Of a stretch of 64,000 bases of DNA, positions 45,336-57,534 are shown piece by piece. The notes under the pieces were generated by a model. The model had not been told where the DNA came from. It searched no databases and was given only the letters and a program-made list of their open reading frames with translations. The DNA is from Przewalskia tangutica. Its lineage: Eukaryota; Streptophyta; Magnoliopsida; Solanales; Solanaceae. The position numbers and the translations under genes were made by a program. The stretch's first letter is position 1, and the number at the start of each line of letters is the position of its first letter. The DNA lies in contig CM056724.1 in NCBI GenBank assembly GCA_029844215.1, forward strand, positions 29,922,446 to 29,986,445. Direction: 5' to 3'.

Positions 45336-46522
45336 TTTAGTGAGAGGTATAAATACCAAACCATATAAAAAATCTCACCCTAGCCCATCAGACTTTTCAC
45401 GTGATTTTTTTTCCTGCTAGAGAAGATGAACAACTCTTTGTGAAGATAAACAACATTTTTTCGTGAACAAATTATTGTTGCTACCTTTTTTAAGCTTTGT
45501 GGGTTTATGTCTATATCTTTTGTGAATTTGCTTCTTGACATTTGTTATTGCATGCGACATCTTCGTGAATATGTTTTTTAAAATTAAATTTTCAACACTG
45601 AAATTGACATTCTTGGAAACATTATCACCAAATTTGGACGTTGAAATCTATTGTATATCGTGAGATATCTACTAAAGAAAAGGAAAAATTAGAAATTGAT
45701 TTGGGGGGAAAGTCAAATCGATTGGGAAAACATACGTTTTCTCAGAAATTGGTGTCCCAAACCGCCTGACGGTTTGTAAAACGGACCTCCGAACGTAAAG
45801 TTATGACCATTTAAAGTTTCACCAATTTACTACTTTCTCTAACTTTGTGTTAATACAATGTTTGCAAGGCTTATGAATAAAACCACGCCAGCAATTGATT
45901 ACATGTTTTAATGTCAATTGATACCTTACAGGCTTAGGAATAAAACCATATAGCAATTGCATGTGGCCAAGGAAATAGACTGTTGCTACCTTGTTGATTG
46001 TGTTTATGTATTACCAACAATTGGTATGTATGTGTTGTTGTCTATATTTCCAGCAATTTGATATGTGTTCGATATTTTATATTATGTTTGGAGCATGTTT
46101 TTTAGAATATAAGTAATTCCTTATAACTTATAAATTTTTTACATATGTTGTAGTAGTAATTTAATGGGGGATTCACAACAAGGAAATGACAAAGGAAAGG
46201 ACATAGAGAAAGAGAACTATGAATCTTGGACCATAGACGATATCAATGAGTTGTTATAAATCTTGGTGGATGTTATCAATAGTGGATTGTGTGATGCTAA
46301 TGGATCACTTAGCAAGCAAACGGTAGAAAGAGTGATACTCCTCGTATAAATGCAAAAATTAGGTTCCCAGAAACCTATAATCATTACTAGAGCCGAATGA
46401 AGTGACTTAAGAATCAATATAACAAGATGTCTACGCTTATGCGTAACAACTCTGGCTTTGGGTGGGACCCAATTGCAAAGACGTTCACGACTAGTGATGA
46501 AATATGGAAAGATTACTTGAAG

Positions 46523-46624
46523 GTGAGCTTAGTTCATAATTTATTAAATATATTAATAGTTTACTAGTTTTGTACAATATATTAATTGCAATGTATTAAT
46601 AATGAATAATTTGTTATTTGCTAG
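46523..46624 (+). other. Intron of Harbinger ORF1
   Basis: Canonical GT...AG, AT-rich, 102 bp. Removing it joins the WKDYLK codons to SHP, the usual end of the Myb/SANT-like domain. Confidence 0.65.
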
Positions 46625-49130
46625 TCTCACCTGTTGACACCCAATTTTGATCCGTTTTTCGGTCATTTCTTTTAATTTTAAGTATTTTAGCACACCGCAT
46701 TTTAATCGTTATTTTGCATATTTTACCTAACATTCTATGATTTATTTTTTCACAAAATGGCATTGCATCTTTTATTAAGCATTAGGTCTTTGTTAATATC
46801 ATGTTTTATTATTATTACTCCGTTATTTTATTTTAATAGTTTTGCATCTCTTTAAATATTTTTATTTTTAAATAATAAATTATGTTGTATTTTTACTCAA
46901 GTCAAGTTCGTCAAATCAGTCCAGTCTGAGGCCCAATTTGGATCAGTCCAATCCAACACCATTTTTAATTTCAAGGACGAATGTTTCTAAGGGGGAAGAA
47001 TGTTGCACCTCGTAAGTTAAGACAAGGGTTAAGAACGTCATTAAGATTAAGATTCATATAATGGATATAACTTATATTTACATAAGCTACGAGCGCGTCA
47101 ATGAGAACTTAATATGATAAGTTATATATATTTCCATTAAGGATTATTACATATATAAGAATTACGACATGGGGAATGCGAGACCTTATGGAATTCCCGA
47201 AAATTAACGGAAACGGAAATCAAGATTGAAAGAATTGGTATTAAGATTTATTACTTGGGGGATTAAGTTAGTTAAATAGACACTTAGAGGGTTAAAGTGT
47301 AATTGCAAGGAGGACCAAAATGTATTTATTAGAAATCTGAAAATATTAAATTAGACCTAACTACTTCATTCTTTCACTTATACAAAATCAAAATTTCTCT
47401 GCTCCTCTTTCTTTCCCATGGCCGAAATTCTCACCCCATTTGTAGCAAGAAAAATCTAGTTTTGATTCCATCTTCTTAGACTAATTATCCTACACAATTG
47501 AAGCCTAGAATTAGAGGATTTTTGTAGCCCAAAACAGTAGATTTCGGTACCCACTGGACCGAGACTTGGGGCAGTGATTCCTTCAAGTTTTGAACAATAT
47601 TTTTGGAAGGAAAACATGTATAAATGATGGGTTGACATTATGAAATGATTGCATGTTGAATTGGAGTGGAAGAAGTGAAAAAATGGGCAAGAAGAGGGGC
47701 AAAAAATGGGCAGAAAATCGAGATTTTGGGCAAAATTTTAGTCAACTTTGGAGGGGTATATTTCCTTATATATTAGGGGGTTTTTGGGTGTTTCAAAAGC
47801 CTAAAATGAAGTTCGTCGAGTATAGTTTCCAACGAAACAAACCTCTCGTCGATAGGACACCGGAGTATGGAGTTATGGACGTTACAAGTTCAGTTGACAA
47901 AGCAGTGGCTAAAAATCGGGACTGTTTTGAGGATTAAATTAAGGTATGAAAATTATTCTTTCTATGCTATAATTGAAGTTGCATATTGTTGTAGTTGAAG
48001 TAATGGACTTGTGTTAGGAATAAATCTTGAATTTAGACAATGCATGTGTTAGTTTTGGGTGTGAGCCGAATTGGTTCGGGCATATGTTAGATTAGTGTGT
48101 TGTGTTGTAAATTTCATCACTAATTGCGTATTAAAAATGGATGAAATTGTGAAGATTAAAGATGGATTCGTTATATGGGATTGTTGGAAAGATAATTTGG
48201 TTTAATAGTTAAGAAAAGAGTTAAAATGGTCGCATGTTAATGACCTAAAATTCATGGATAACTCTCAGACATTTTGTGACCTTTACGGGCTGTTTTTGTG
48301 CAAATTAATTATTAGTATTATTATTAGTATCGTCGCTAATCGTATGTTAATAATTGAAAGAAGCATTGGTACTTGGTATTGTAATTAATTATATAAAGGG
48401 ACGCGAGATGAAATTGATTTAAGAAACCAAGAAAGGAGTTACAGAACTTTTTAGACATTATCGTAACATTTTAAAAATTTCATGAATATGGTAAATAGGT
48501 GTGATAATCACCTTGATGGTTAAAATTGTTGTCTTTCATGAGTAAGGAGAAAGAAGGAGGTATGATGGCGTATATGTAGTGTATGGAGCCTAATTAGATT
48601 ACATATTGAAATGGTTGTGATTGTTGGTTGATTTGGATTGTTGGTTATTTGTGGATACACACATAAACAGAGAAAATGCTACCCAAATTTTTATAGAATT
48701 AAGGAAGCCGTTATTCAAATAACTTACGTTAGGAGTCCTAGAATTAATGGTCTTATTATTATGATTATAGGTTGACGTACTAGACGAAGCGCATCCTAGT
48801 TTTACATTGGTTGAACGACTAAGAGGTATGTGAGACTATCCTTCTTTCTTTTGCATGACTTTGTGAAAGAACTTTCATTTGACATGATTTTAATAAAAGT
48901 ACGGCGGACGTACATGATTTTCTACAAAGTTAGTTTTAAAGGAAAATTGTTATGACAAGTGCCTATGATTTTCAGTAAAGAGCTTATTATGATGATATTA
49001 TCGAAAGTCAAAGATGATTTCTAATTGCATATAGTTGTTCATGATATCTACTCGTGTCAAGTCTTATTACACATTCACCGAGTCTCTCACATAGAGGGCC
49101 GACACTATATTGTATGTTCTGGGTTCGAGT

Positions 49131-49379
49131 CCCGGCTATTATTATTATATTACTTGGGTTCGAGTCCCAAGCGGGTTCAACTCCCAGATTACTATTATTC
49201 CATGGATTAGCTCTCCATGATGCGGGTTCGAGTCCCATGACATTATATTATTTCATATACTTACGTGGGCTCGAGTCCCACGATATATATACTTACTTGG
49301 GTTCAAGTCCCATGATATATACATACTTAATTGGGTTCGAGTCTCATGATATATACATACTTACTTGAGTTCGAGTCCC
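49131..49379 (+). repeat. Array of eight B-box-like GGGTTCGAGTCCC motifs
   Basis: Motifs at 49131, 49156, 49173, 49224, 49267, 49299, 49333 and 49367 match or nearly match the tRNA-gene B box (GGTTCGANTCC). The later ones recur every 32-34 bp with ATGATATATACATACTTACT spacers. No tRNA A box or acceptor stem is present. Confidence 0.8.
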
Positions 49380-49900
49380 GTGCCATTATATCCTGAGGAT
49401 AGGAGTTCATGATTTGCATATTTTGAAAAAGGTAAGAACTGATTTTCATTACTCTCATTTGGTAAGACACAATTATATTGTTAAGTTGATTTCATACTTG
49501 TCTCCTGTTATACGTTGAACTGTTATGATCTCAATTACAGTATTTTTTTTCCAGTTTCACATACTTAGTACATCTATCGTACTGACCCCCTTTTTTCCGG
49601 GGGGCTGCGTTCATGCCCCAGGTACATGTGATCGGTTAGGTGACCCTCCAGTTTAGGACATCTACCGCTGCTAAAGAGCTCTCTTGTTCCGGAGCCAGTT
49701 ATTTTGGTACAGATCTTTACATTCCAGACTTATGTATATTTTGGGCACGACGGGGTCCTGTCCCGTCATATGTCAGTATTGTACTCTTAGAGGTGCATGA
49801 AGCGATTGTGGGTGATAGATGTGTTTTGGAATTGTGTAGAACGTTTATGCGGTTGAGCTAGCTGTATTGTTGCACTTGTTTTGGGATATTCCCGTATATA

Positions 49901-50085
49901 GTGGCAGCCTTGCCGACTTGCCTATTGTGATTACTCATTTGCTTATGTGATGTTATTTGGTGGCAGCCTTACCGGCTTGCCTATTGTGATTACTCATTTG
50001 CTTATGTGATGTTATTTGGTGGCAGCCTAGTCGGCTAGCCTGTTGTGATGGTTGGATAATTATGTAAGGCAGCCTTGTCGGCTCA
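49901..50085 (+). repeat. 59-bp tandem repeat in the Gypsy-3 LTR
   Basis: GTGGCAGCCT starts units at 49901, 49960 and 50019, with a partial copy near 50,067. Confidence 0.85.
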
Positions 50086-50864
50086 CCTATTTTGGGTATA
50101 TGTTATAGATGCAGCGTTGTGCTGCCGAAATTTTCTATTACCCTTAAGGGTCAGTTGATTACGTGACAGATTAGTGTAATGGCGTCCAATTAGGGCGTCG
50201 GGTCGCGGCCCGTCGGGTCGGGTCGTGACAATATTCTTATTTCCAAAGAACAGATACTACACTGTGCATTTTACTGATTTTGAACAGATACTGCGCACTT
50301 GGCCGATGAAGGAATCTACGTCTGATTTTTCAAGGTCTCTCATGTACAAAAGACGGGTTTTATTTTTTAGTTTACTCACTTCTTATCGCTATTTTAAAAT
50401 TATTTCTTCTCTTACTAACTCTTTTACTAAGTATTTTTACAGGTACCCGGAGATGCATTTCAAAAGATGTCCCGGAGTTTTATTTTTTATGTCGTTGTAG
50501 TTAATTCTCGTTTCATTATTATGTATTTCATTTTATTTTAATTGTAAATTATGAAAAAATGCCTAGAATAGATAGAATAAAAAGTCAATATATAATTAAC
50601 CTAGGTTTGATCGGATAGCCGCAAGTTAGCGAATCTTAAAGGATGTCTCACCCCTTCCCTTTAGGATAATAAAGAACTCTGATCCAAAATCTCATTAGTT
50701 TCGTAGACCAATTATACGGAGATCATTTTTAGTGTCATAATTCACTTAAATAATTAAGTGGCGACTCCTCAAATACAATATTTTCGCTCAATTCAGGGAA
50801 CCTCGCAAAAGAGCAACGTTGCGGTACCGTTCAGACCCCGCGGTAAAAAACGGGCGCGACAGCA

Positions 50865-50882
50865 TGACGACTCCACTGGGGA
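50865..50882 (+). other. LARD primer binding site
   Basis: TGACGACTCCACTGGGGA, four bases from the LTR end, resembles the primer site of Tat/Ogre elements, reported to pair with an arginine tRNA. Confidence 0.65.
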
Positions 50883-52164
50883 ATCAGGTTCTTGACCATT
50901 GCAAACTCAGGTTAATTAAATATTGCGCTGTATTTTCTTTTAATTTGTTGTAAATGCTTAAAATTTGTAATTAACTGCTTTAATTGTTACTTTTGTTTAC
51001 TGCTTTTCTTAAATTGACATTACGTTCATATTTCCTCCCTTACGGAAAATTCACACTATCACACATTACACGCGAGGTGTGTTTTTCACACCCGCAAATT
51101 TCTTTCAAATACCTAAATTTAGAAGAGTTGGCGTTTTACGCGGAGAATCCGGTCCAACCGGTGATCGCGTAGCCTTCTCGCTCGAGTAGTCCGCTCGGCA
51201 ACCTCGTGTCAAGTAAGCCAAATCTTAGCAAAATAAGGATTGAGTTATACCACCCTTTATTTTTTAAGTCATGCATGCATACATCTTAGGTGAATCGGAC
51301 ATTGGTATCGTCTCCACAATTACGGAATCCACCAAATTGTCGACGAGTTTCACAACCCAACGACCAATAAACATATATGTGTAGCGTGATAATGATAGAC
51401 GGATCCAAGTCTGGTCATGACACACCGAAATTGGAAAAAGTGCACCGTCATTTGATCGTCATTTCCAACAAAACATTGCAGTTTAACGGCTTGGACCTAT
51501 TTATTATAATCTCGCATATTTGGCGTTTAGGCACACCTCTGACATAAGAGAGGTCTCATGCATATTAGGGCGTGTGCTTGATTTGAATGCTTTTGTTTAC
51601 TATTGTTTGTCGCTAGCAATTCTGTACATATTATTCAAAGCAATAATTATCCTCTCAATTATGGACATATTTTTTTATAAAAAAAGTAATAATTACCATT
51701 TTGTAACTCCGGACACGAACATTTGTATTTTTGCACTTTTTGCTGTCACATTGCAATCAGGACTTCTACTGCGTAAATCGCTCTTGAACAGCCCGACTTG
51801 GACTTTGTGAAGCATCAACCACCAGTCTGGTCGAACCAATCAGGGGAGTCTTTGACTATATTGTCACACCCCTGCATTTTATTATTTTGTCACTTTCCTA
51901 CTCTCACCTATTTCTCATATTTTTGCAGGAAGACCGTCCTTGCAAACAGTCGAGGGATGTCGGAAAAAGAAAAAAAATCATCACAAGAATGAGCAGGAGT
52001 TATGTTGACTGAAAGAAGTCAGCTTATACTAGATTCAACTAAGCATCACTCTGAATCCTATATTTTGTATTTTTATACATATTTGCAAATTCAATTGATA
52101 TGTCTAGTGTTGATTACATAATTATTTCATATCATGCATTTTACAACCTAAATTTTCCGAACAC

Positions 52165-54150
52165 GCGTGTCTGATTCTCACCACACTGTGTGATACGTAG
52201 ACAACCCATTTTGGGTTCGGCACCACAAAAATAAAAATAAAAAATAATAATAATAATAAAGAAGCATATTTTGCTCACTCATGTATCTCATTCATCTTAT
52301 TTTCGGGCATTCATTTTTTCGTTACATTCATTTTACTTTGCATTCGTCCACAGTGGACAATCATTTGTTTTACACATTTTTATATTACTATTCTTTCATT
52401 GATAAATTCTTTTTCAAGCATACATTTTATAACCTATCTGAATGAACTACGCGCATCTGATTCCCTCGGCGGGATACGTAGGCAGCCTTATTCGGGTTCG
52501 GTACCCTTTATTCAGAAAATACAAAAAAAATATAAAAAATTATTATTCAAAAAATACAAAAAAAGTGTTACTCAAAATACAAAAACATTCTTTTAAGTAT
52601 CATTGTTTGATTTGGTTGATACCAACACAGTTAGGAGTGTGCATAAAAAATAAAAAAAATAAAAAAAATAATAATCAGTATGGACTGAGTTCGGGGTAAA
52701 CCATAGATTCTTTTAGTACCTCTCATTCACACCTGTAATGAAACTGCATTGCATGCTTTCAAGATAAGAACGAAACAAATCTCGTCATTTCATGTGCATT
52801 GTGTGGTGAGTTTTAGGATAAGTTTAATTGCATTGCATTGTGATCTAGAACTTGGCTTGAATGTTTGTTGAGGCGAAATCCTGAGTAACACTCGATATAG
52901 GAAATGATCGTAGGCTTTCTTTGACTCGTTTGAGCCTTTTCAGCCTACCAAATAACATTATCCCTAGTACTCCCCATTGAGCCTAAAACCTATTCTTTCG
53001 ACAACCGCATATTACACTTATACCTTTTCTGAGTGCATACGCATTATCCCTCTCTTGGCCCGACCTTCTTGAGCGCTTTACAAATGTGCAAGTGGCTGAC
53101 AAAAATTCTAGTTGAAATTTCCAAAGACAAAAGTTGTCAAAGTCCAAAAAGGGAAAAGAAAAAAAACAAAGGACGACTTCACAAAAAGAAGAAATCAAAA
53201 GCCCCAACATTATCAAAAAAAATGATGAATAAAATGAGAGAATAACTCTGGAAAAGGGGGCTCCAAACGAAAGATTAAAAAAGAAGTCAGTATAAAAGAA
53301 CAGGGACAAAAAAAACAAGTCATCATTAAAGCGCACAAATATCAAACACGGACGTAGTCCAACGCTCGAGGAAGGATTAGTCACTTTTACCCAAATGATA
53401 TGCATATCTTCCCCCAAACCTACATTACAAGCCCGTGACAAGCCCTACATGATCTTATACTGAGGGTTCTCACATTAGTGGATACTTACATGACAGTCAA
53501 GCCTATGGTATCACAATTGCATTCATTGAACATCTTACTGAGTGTGAGTGTGTTTCTCTAAACGTCCCAAAATTCAAAATACTGGAATATATGTGAGAAT
53601 TGGACTCTCTTTTAGTGAGGACATTTGAAACATGAGGATACGTATAGTTCGAAACCTTGGATGCAAACAAGTGTGTCGACACTCAGCTATGTCTGAGGTA
53701 CCATCTGAAGTTGTGTGAATTACACCGGAGTCAGTCTCGGTTAGACTGAAAGCAATAAACGAAAATCCTTATTACACAATACTAATTGTTGGTATCAACT
53801 GAAGTCAGAACGTGATGCTTTCTTCCACTTTTTCAGAAAAACAACAAAAAATGCATATTATAAAAATTCTTATTTTTGCATTATGAACTACGTCTTGACC
53901 TGATTCCCTCGAGGGATACGTAGGCGGCCATATTGGCTTCGGTCCCATTTTTGAAGACTATACAATCATCTTTTGCTTATCATGAACTACGTCTTGACTT
54001 GATTTCCCTCTACGGGATACGTAGGCGGCCACATTGGCTTCGGTCCCACATCATTTGAAAATCATAAAAATCCTTATTTTTATATCACGAACTACCTGAT
54101 TCCCTCGGCGGGATACGTAGGCAGCCACATCTGCTTCGGTCCCACCATTA
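52165..54150 (+). repeat. Recurring hairpin module GAACTACG...GGGATACGTAGGC
   Basis: Five dispersed copies. Four have GATTCCC-loop-GGGATACGTAGGC at 52461-52475, 53902-53918, 54003-54018 and 54099-54113. A diverged copy at 52178-52193 has TCAC-loop-GTGATACGTAG. Each is followed by TTCGG(T/C)(A/C)CC. Loop sequences differ, while the stem can form in every copy. Confidence 0.75.
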
Positions 54151-54704
54151 GAAATATTTCTCCCTTGTTTTGCACAGGACTCGATTTTATCCGTTGGAGA
54201 GTTTAGCATCCTCATATGTTTTGCATCCATGACTACTTACACATGACTGGGCATATTTTGAGTTTCGCATTCTCATCTACTCATTGTACATAGCACATGT
54301 CTCCGCATTACCTTTGCATCCATGTTTGATAAAATAAATAATAAAAAAAATGTGTCACCTGATCGCCTTGATAGCATCAAGACTCGGCTTTGCCTAGTTG
54401 AAAGCTCAGCATCTTTATCCACCTAAAATTGAGGCATTTTAAAGATTCACTGCAAGAAGACGACAATAGACAGGAAAAAGCCAACCAACTAAGTCTTCAG
54501 TCCAAACCAATCTAAGAATGCAAGCGTTAAGAGCCAAAGCTACAAAGTCGACGCTAATCAATCACTCCTTTCCTAAAACTCACAAGTTTTCTTTGAGTGC
54601 AGGATCTTCATATCAGCAAAGGGGGAACACAACAATAAGCCCATGCGGATTACAAACGCACAACGTCAATGCAATGACGTTATCTCAACCCAGGCGTGTC
54701 ACAA

Positions 54705-55290
54705 AGCAGGTACGTCTATGTAACGACATCATTTCATGTAAGCCTATGCAACGGCTTCATCTATGTTTCGTCTATGCAACGACGAGCATCTACATCGCGT
54801 CTATGCAACGACGCCATTTCATTTAAGACTATGCAACGGCTTCATCTATATTTCGTCTGTGCAACAACGAACATTTGTATCGCGTCTGTGCAACGACACC
54901 ATTTCATTTAAGTCTATGCAACGACTTCATATATGTTTCGTCTATGCAATGACGAACAGATGCATTGCGTCCCGAAATGATGCCACCTTCGTCCGAAAAC
55001 AACGAACATCTGCTTTGCGTCCGAAAATCATGCCACCTTCATCCGGAAACGATGAACATCTGAATTGAGTCCGGAAACGACGCCACCTTCGTCTGGAAAC
55101 GACGAACATATGCATTGCATCCGAAAACGACGCCACCTTCGTCCGGAAACGAAGAACATCTGCATCGCGTCTGGAAACGACGCTACTTTCGTCTGGAAAC
55201 GACGAACATCTGCATTGCATCCGGAAACGATGCCACTTTCGTCCGGAAACGACGAACGTCTGCATTGCGTCCAGAAACGACGTCATCTTC
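54705..55290 (+). repeat. Tandem array in the LARD interior
   Basis: The first part consists of ~115-bp units built on CGTCTATGCAACGACG and ATTTCATTTAAG. The second part consists of ~50-bp units built on CGTCCGGAAACGACGAACAT and CTGCATTGCGTCCGGAAACG. Both strands and several frames stay free of stops, which explains the overlapping open frames here. Confidence 0.85.
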
Positions 55291-55540
55291 ATTTCCTTTG
55301 CATTTTTTACCTCGGGAACAAACACCCTAGAGGCATTTCAGGGAATGAACATCATGTATCTTTCCAGTACCCCACTGCACTTGTAATCCAGTGTCATCAT
55401 AATTCGACACTGGGACATAATTTTGAGTCTGCATCAGCCACGCTTTTGATTCTCTAGTTATAAAACCGGACAAAACTGGCTACCAGTCAACATCTTTGTC
55501 CGGAGACTCTTCCATCATCTTCGTAAAAAGATGGGAATGT

Positions 55541-57534
55541 TGTTGACACCTAATTTTGACCCATTTTTCGGTCATTTCTTGCAATTTTAAGTATTTTAGC
55601 ACACCGCATTTTAATCGTTATTTTGCATATTTTTACCTAACATTCTATGATTTATTTTTTCACAAAATGGCATTGCATCTTTTATTAAGCATTAGGTCTT
55701 TGTTAATATCATATTTTATTATTATTACTCCGTTATTTTATTTTAATAGTTTTGCATCTCTTTAAATATTTTTATTTTTAAATAATAAACAGTGTTGTAT
55801 TTTTACTCAAGCCAAGTTCGTCAAATCAGTCCAGTCTGAGGCCCAATTTGGATCAGTCCAATCCAACACCATTTTTAATTTCATCTAAACACCCCCTTTT
55901 ATTTTCCCCCCTAAAATCAAAACCGACTTTTTATCTCCCCACACAAAAAGCCAAACCCTAATAAAATTCTATAAAACCAAACTTTCTATTCTCATTTTTA
56001 AAGAAAACGAGGAGCATCCGCACATATTTATTTTATCTATCTCCATTTTTAACTCTGAATCCTCTCCTCTTCAATCTCTCACCCCCACACCCCAACTCCC
56101 GTCGCCGCCCCTCCTTCGCCAGAGTTCCATCTCCGGCGAACCAGCCGACACACACACACACAGATCCATCGACCTCCCCCATACCCCATTCTCCTCTGTG
56201 GTCCGGCGAACTACACCACCATACCACCAGCGAACACCCTCACGAACCTCCCCACTCTCACCACTGTCCCCACAGAACCACCAGCGAACCACCAATACTT
56301 TGTTACCCTTGTTCCTCGTGGACCTCACCATTGCGGTTGCGTCGCTCCGGCGACCTCATTGTGGTAGCGACACCGCCACACTCCTTTTACTTGATTTAAG
56401 TATGGACTATTTTGTTTTCACATTTTTGATAGCTTGCTGGAGTTCTGAAACTCCGGCGACCTGCGTGGGTTTTATTTCTTGATATTTGTTTGGCTTTAGT
56501 TAGTGGGCTGATTTTTCTGATTTTTTGATATCTTGCCGGAGTTTTTTAGAACTCAGGCGACTGTGTTGGTTTCGTTTTGTTGGATATCTGTTGTTGTTGG
56601 CCTCTGTTGGACTGATCGTTTGCGGCTATGGTGTTTCGCCTTTGGGATCTCTTGACTGTTTGATAGAACTTTAGCCCGCAACCCGCACCCATGTCATATC
56701 TGTTGTGATTTTTCAGACTACTCTTGACATTGTTTTTTTTTTAAGTTATGGGTCGATCTGGTTGCTGGTTTATCTGTTACTTTGCCGGTGGTTTGCGCCG
56801 ATCGCTGCACCATTTAGCTGTGTTGATGTTGCGTTGCTACTGTTCCGTTGTCCCGTACTGATTTTTGGACGATTTTGTCCCTCTTATTTTTTAACTGATT
56901 GGAATATATTCTTATTTCCAAATAACAGATACTACACTGTATATTTTACTGATTTTGAACAGATACTGCGCACTTGGCCGATGAAGGAATCTCTGTCTTA
57001 TTTCCAAGGTCTCCCATGTACAAAAGACGGGTTTTATTTTTTAGTTTACTCACTTCTTATCGCTATTTTAAAATTATTCTTCTCTTACTAACACTTTTAC
57101 TAAGTATTTTTACAGGTACCCGGAGATGCATTTCAAAAGATGTTCCGGAGTTTTATTTTTTATGTCGTTGTATTTAATTTTAGTTTCATTATTCTGTATT
57201 TCATTTTATTTTAATTGTAAATTATGAAAAAATGCTTAGAATAGATAGAATAAAAAGCCAATATATAATTAACCTAGGTTTGATCGGATAGCCGCAAGTT
57301 AGCGGATCTTAAAGGATGTCTCACCCCTTTCCTTTAGGATAATAAAGAACTCTGATCCAGAATCTCATTAGTTTTGTAGACCAATTATACGGAGATCATT
57401 TTTAGTGTTCTAATTCACTTAAATAATTAGGTGGTGACTCTTCAAATACAACATTTTCGCTCAATCCAGGGAACCGCGCCAAAGAGCAACGTTGCGGTAC
57501 CATTCAGACCCCGCTGTCAAAAACGGGCGCGACA
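55541..57534 (+). repeat. LARD 3' LTR, intact form
   Basis: Full 1,994-bp LTR, including the promoter region and a GC-rich leader rich in CCGGCGA that the 5' LTR lacks. Confidence 0.88.
55970..55976 (+). promoter_or_regulatory. TATA box of the LARD LTR
   Basis: TATAAAA, followed about 30 bp later by a pyrimidine-rich start region. The matching segment of the 5' LTR is deleted. Confidence 0.5.

Larger units (their letters stand above)
46974..50230 (+). mobile_element. Gypsy-3, one Del/Tekay-type LTR with a scrap of interior
   Basis: 27 bp of interior ending in the polypurine tract TAAGGGGGAAGAA (46988-47000) precede a 3.23-kb LTR (47001-50230) beginning TGTTGCACCTCG and ending GGGTCGTGACA. 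The block GTCGATAGGACACCGGAGTA near 47,850 matches a conserved block of the Gypsy-1 and Gypsy-2 LTRs. It is a 3' LTR left after loss of the rest of the element, along with about 1 kb of the host LTR. Confidence 0.8.
46632..50861 (+). repeat. LARD 5' LTR with Gypsy-3 replacement
   Basis: 46632-46973 and 50231-50861 match the two ends of the 3' LTR. The middle ~1,020 bp, equivalent to 55,883-56,903, is absent and replaced by 46974-50230. Confidence 0.85.
50883..55540 (+). other. LARD interior, non-coding
   Basis: No gag, protease, RT or integrase motif in six frames. It contains the hairpin modules at 52,165-54,150, A-rich tracts (52,525-52,660), and the tandem array at 54,705-55,290. A purine tract (AAAAAGATGGGAATG) precedes the 3' LTR. 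Confidence 0.7.
46632..57534 (+). mobile_element. Tat/Ogre-like LARD, non-autonomous LTR retrotransposon
   Basis: The LTRs start TGTTGACACC and end GGGCGCGACA, a form seen in Tat/Ogre elements. The right LTR is 1,994 bp; the left is enlarged by a Gypsy LTR. Flanks TCACC/CCACC (46627-46631, 57535-57539) match at 4 of 5 positions. The 4.7-kb interior has a primer binding site but no gag or pol motif in any frame, only repeats, which defines a large retrotransposon derivative. It probably depended on an autonomous relative. Confidence 0.85.

Noticed and set aside
49131..49379. Possible tRNA gene cluster
   Set aside because: Only the B-box-like motif repeats; no A box, anticodon arm or acceptor stem can be formed around any copy.
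53033..53441. 152-codon minus-strand frame with a hydrophobic stretch
   Set aside because: Lies in the non-coding LARD interior opposite an A-rich tract that gives Phe/Leu runs; no gag or pol similarity.
54942..55457. Overlapping 127- and 130-codon frames on opposite strands
   Set aside because: Both fall in the 50-bp tandem array of the LARD, whose unit lacks stops in several frames.
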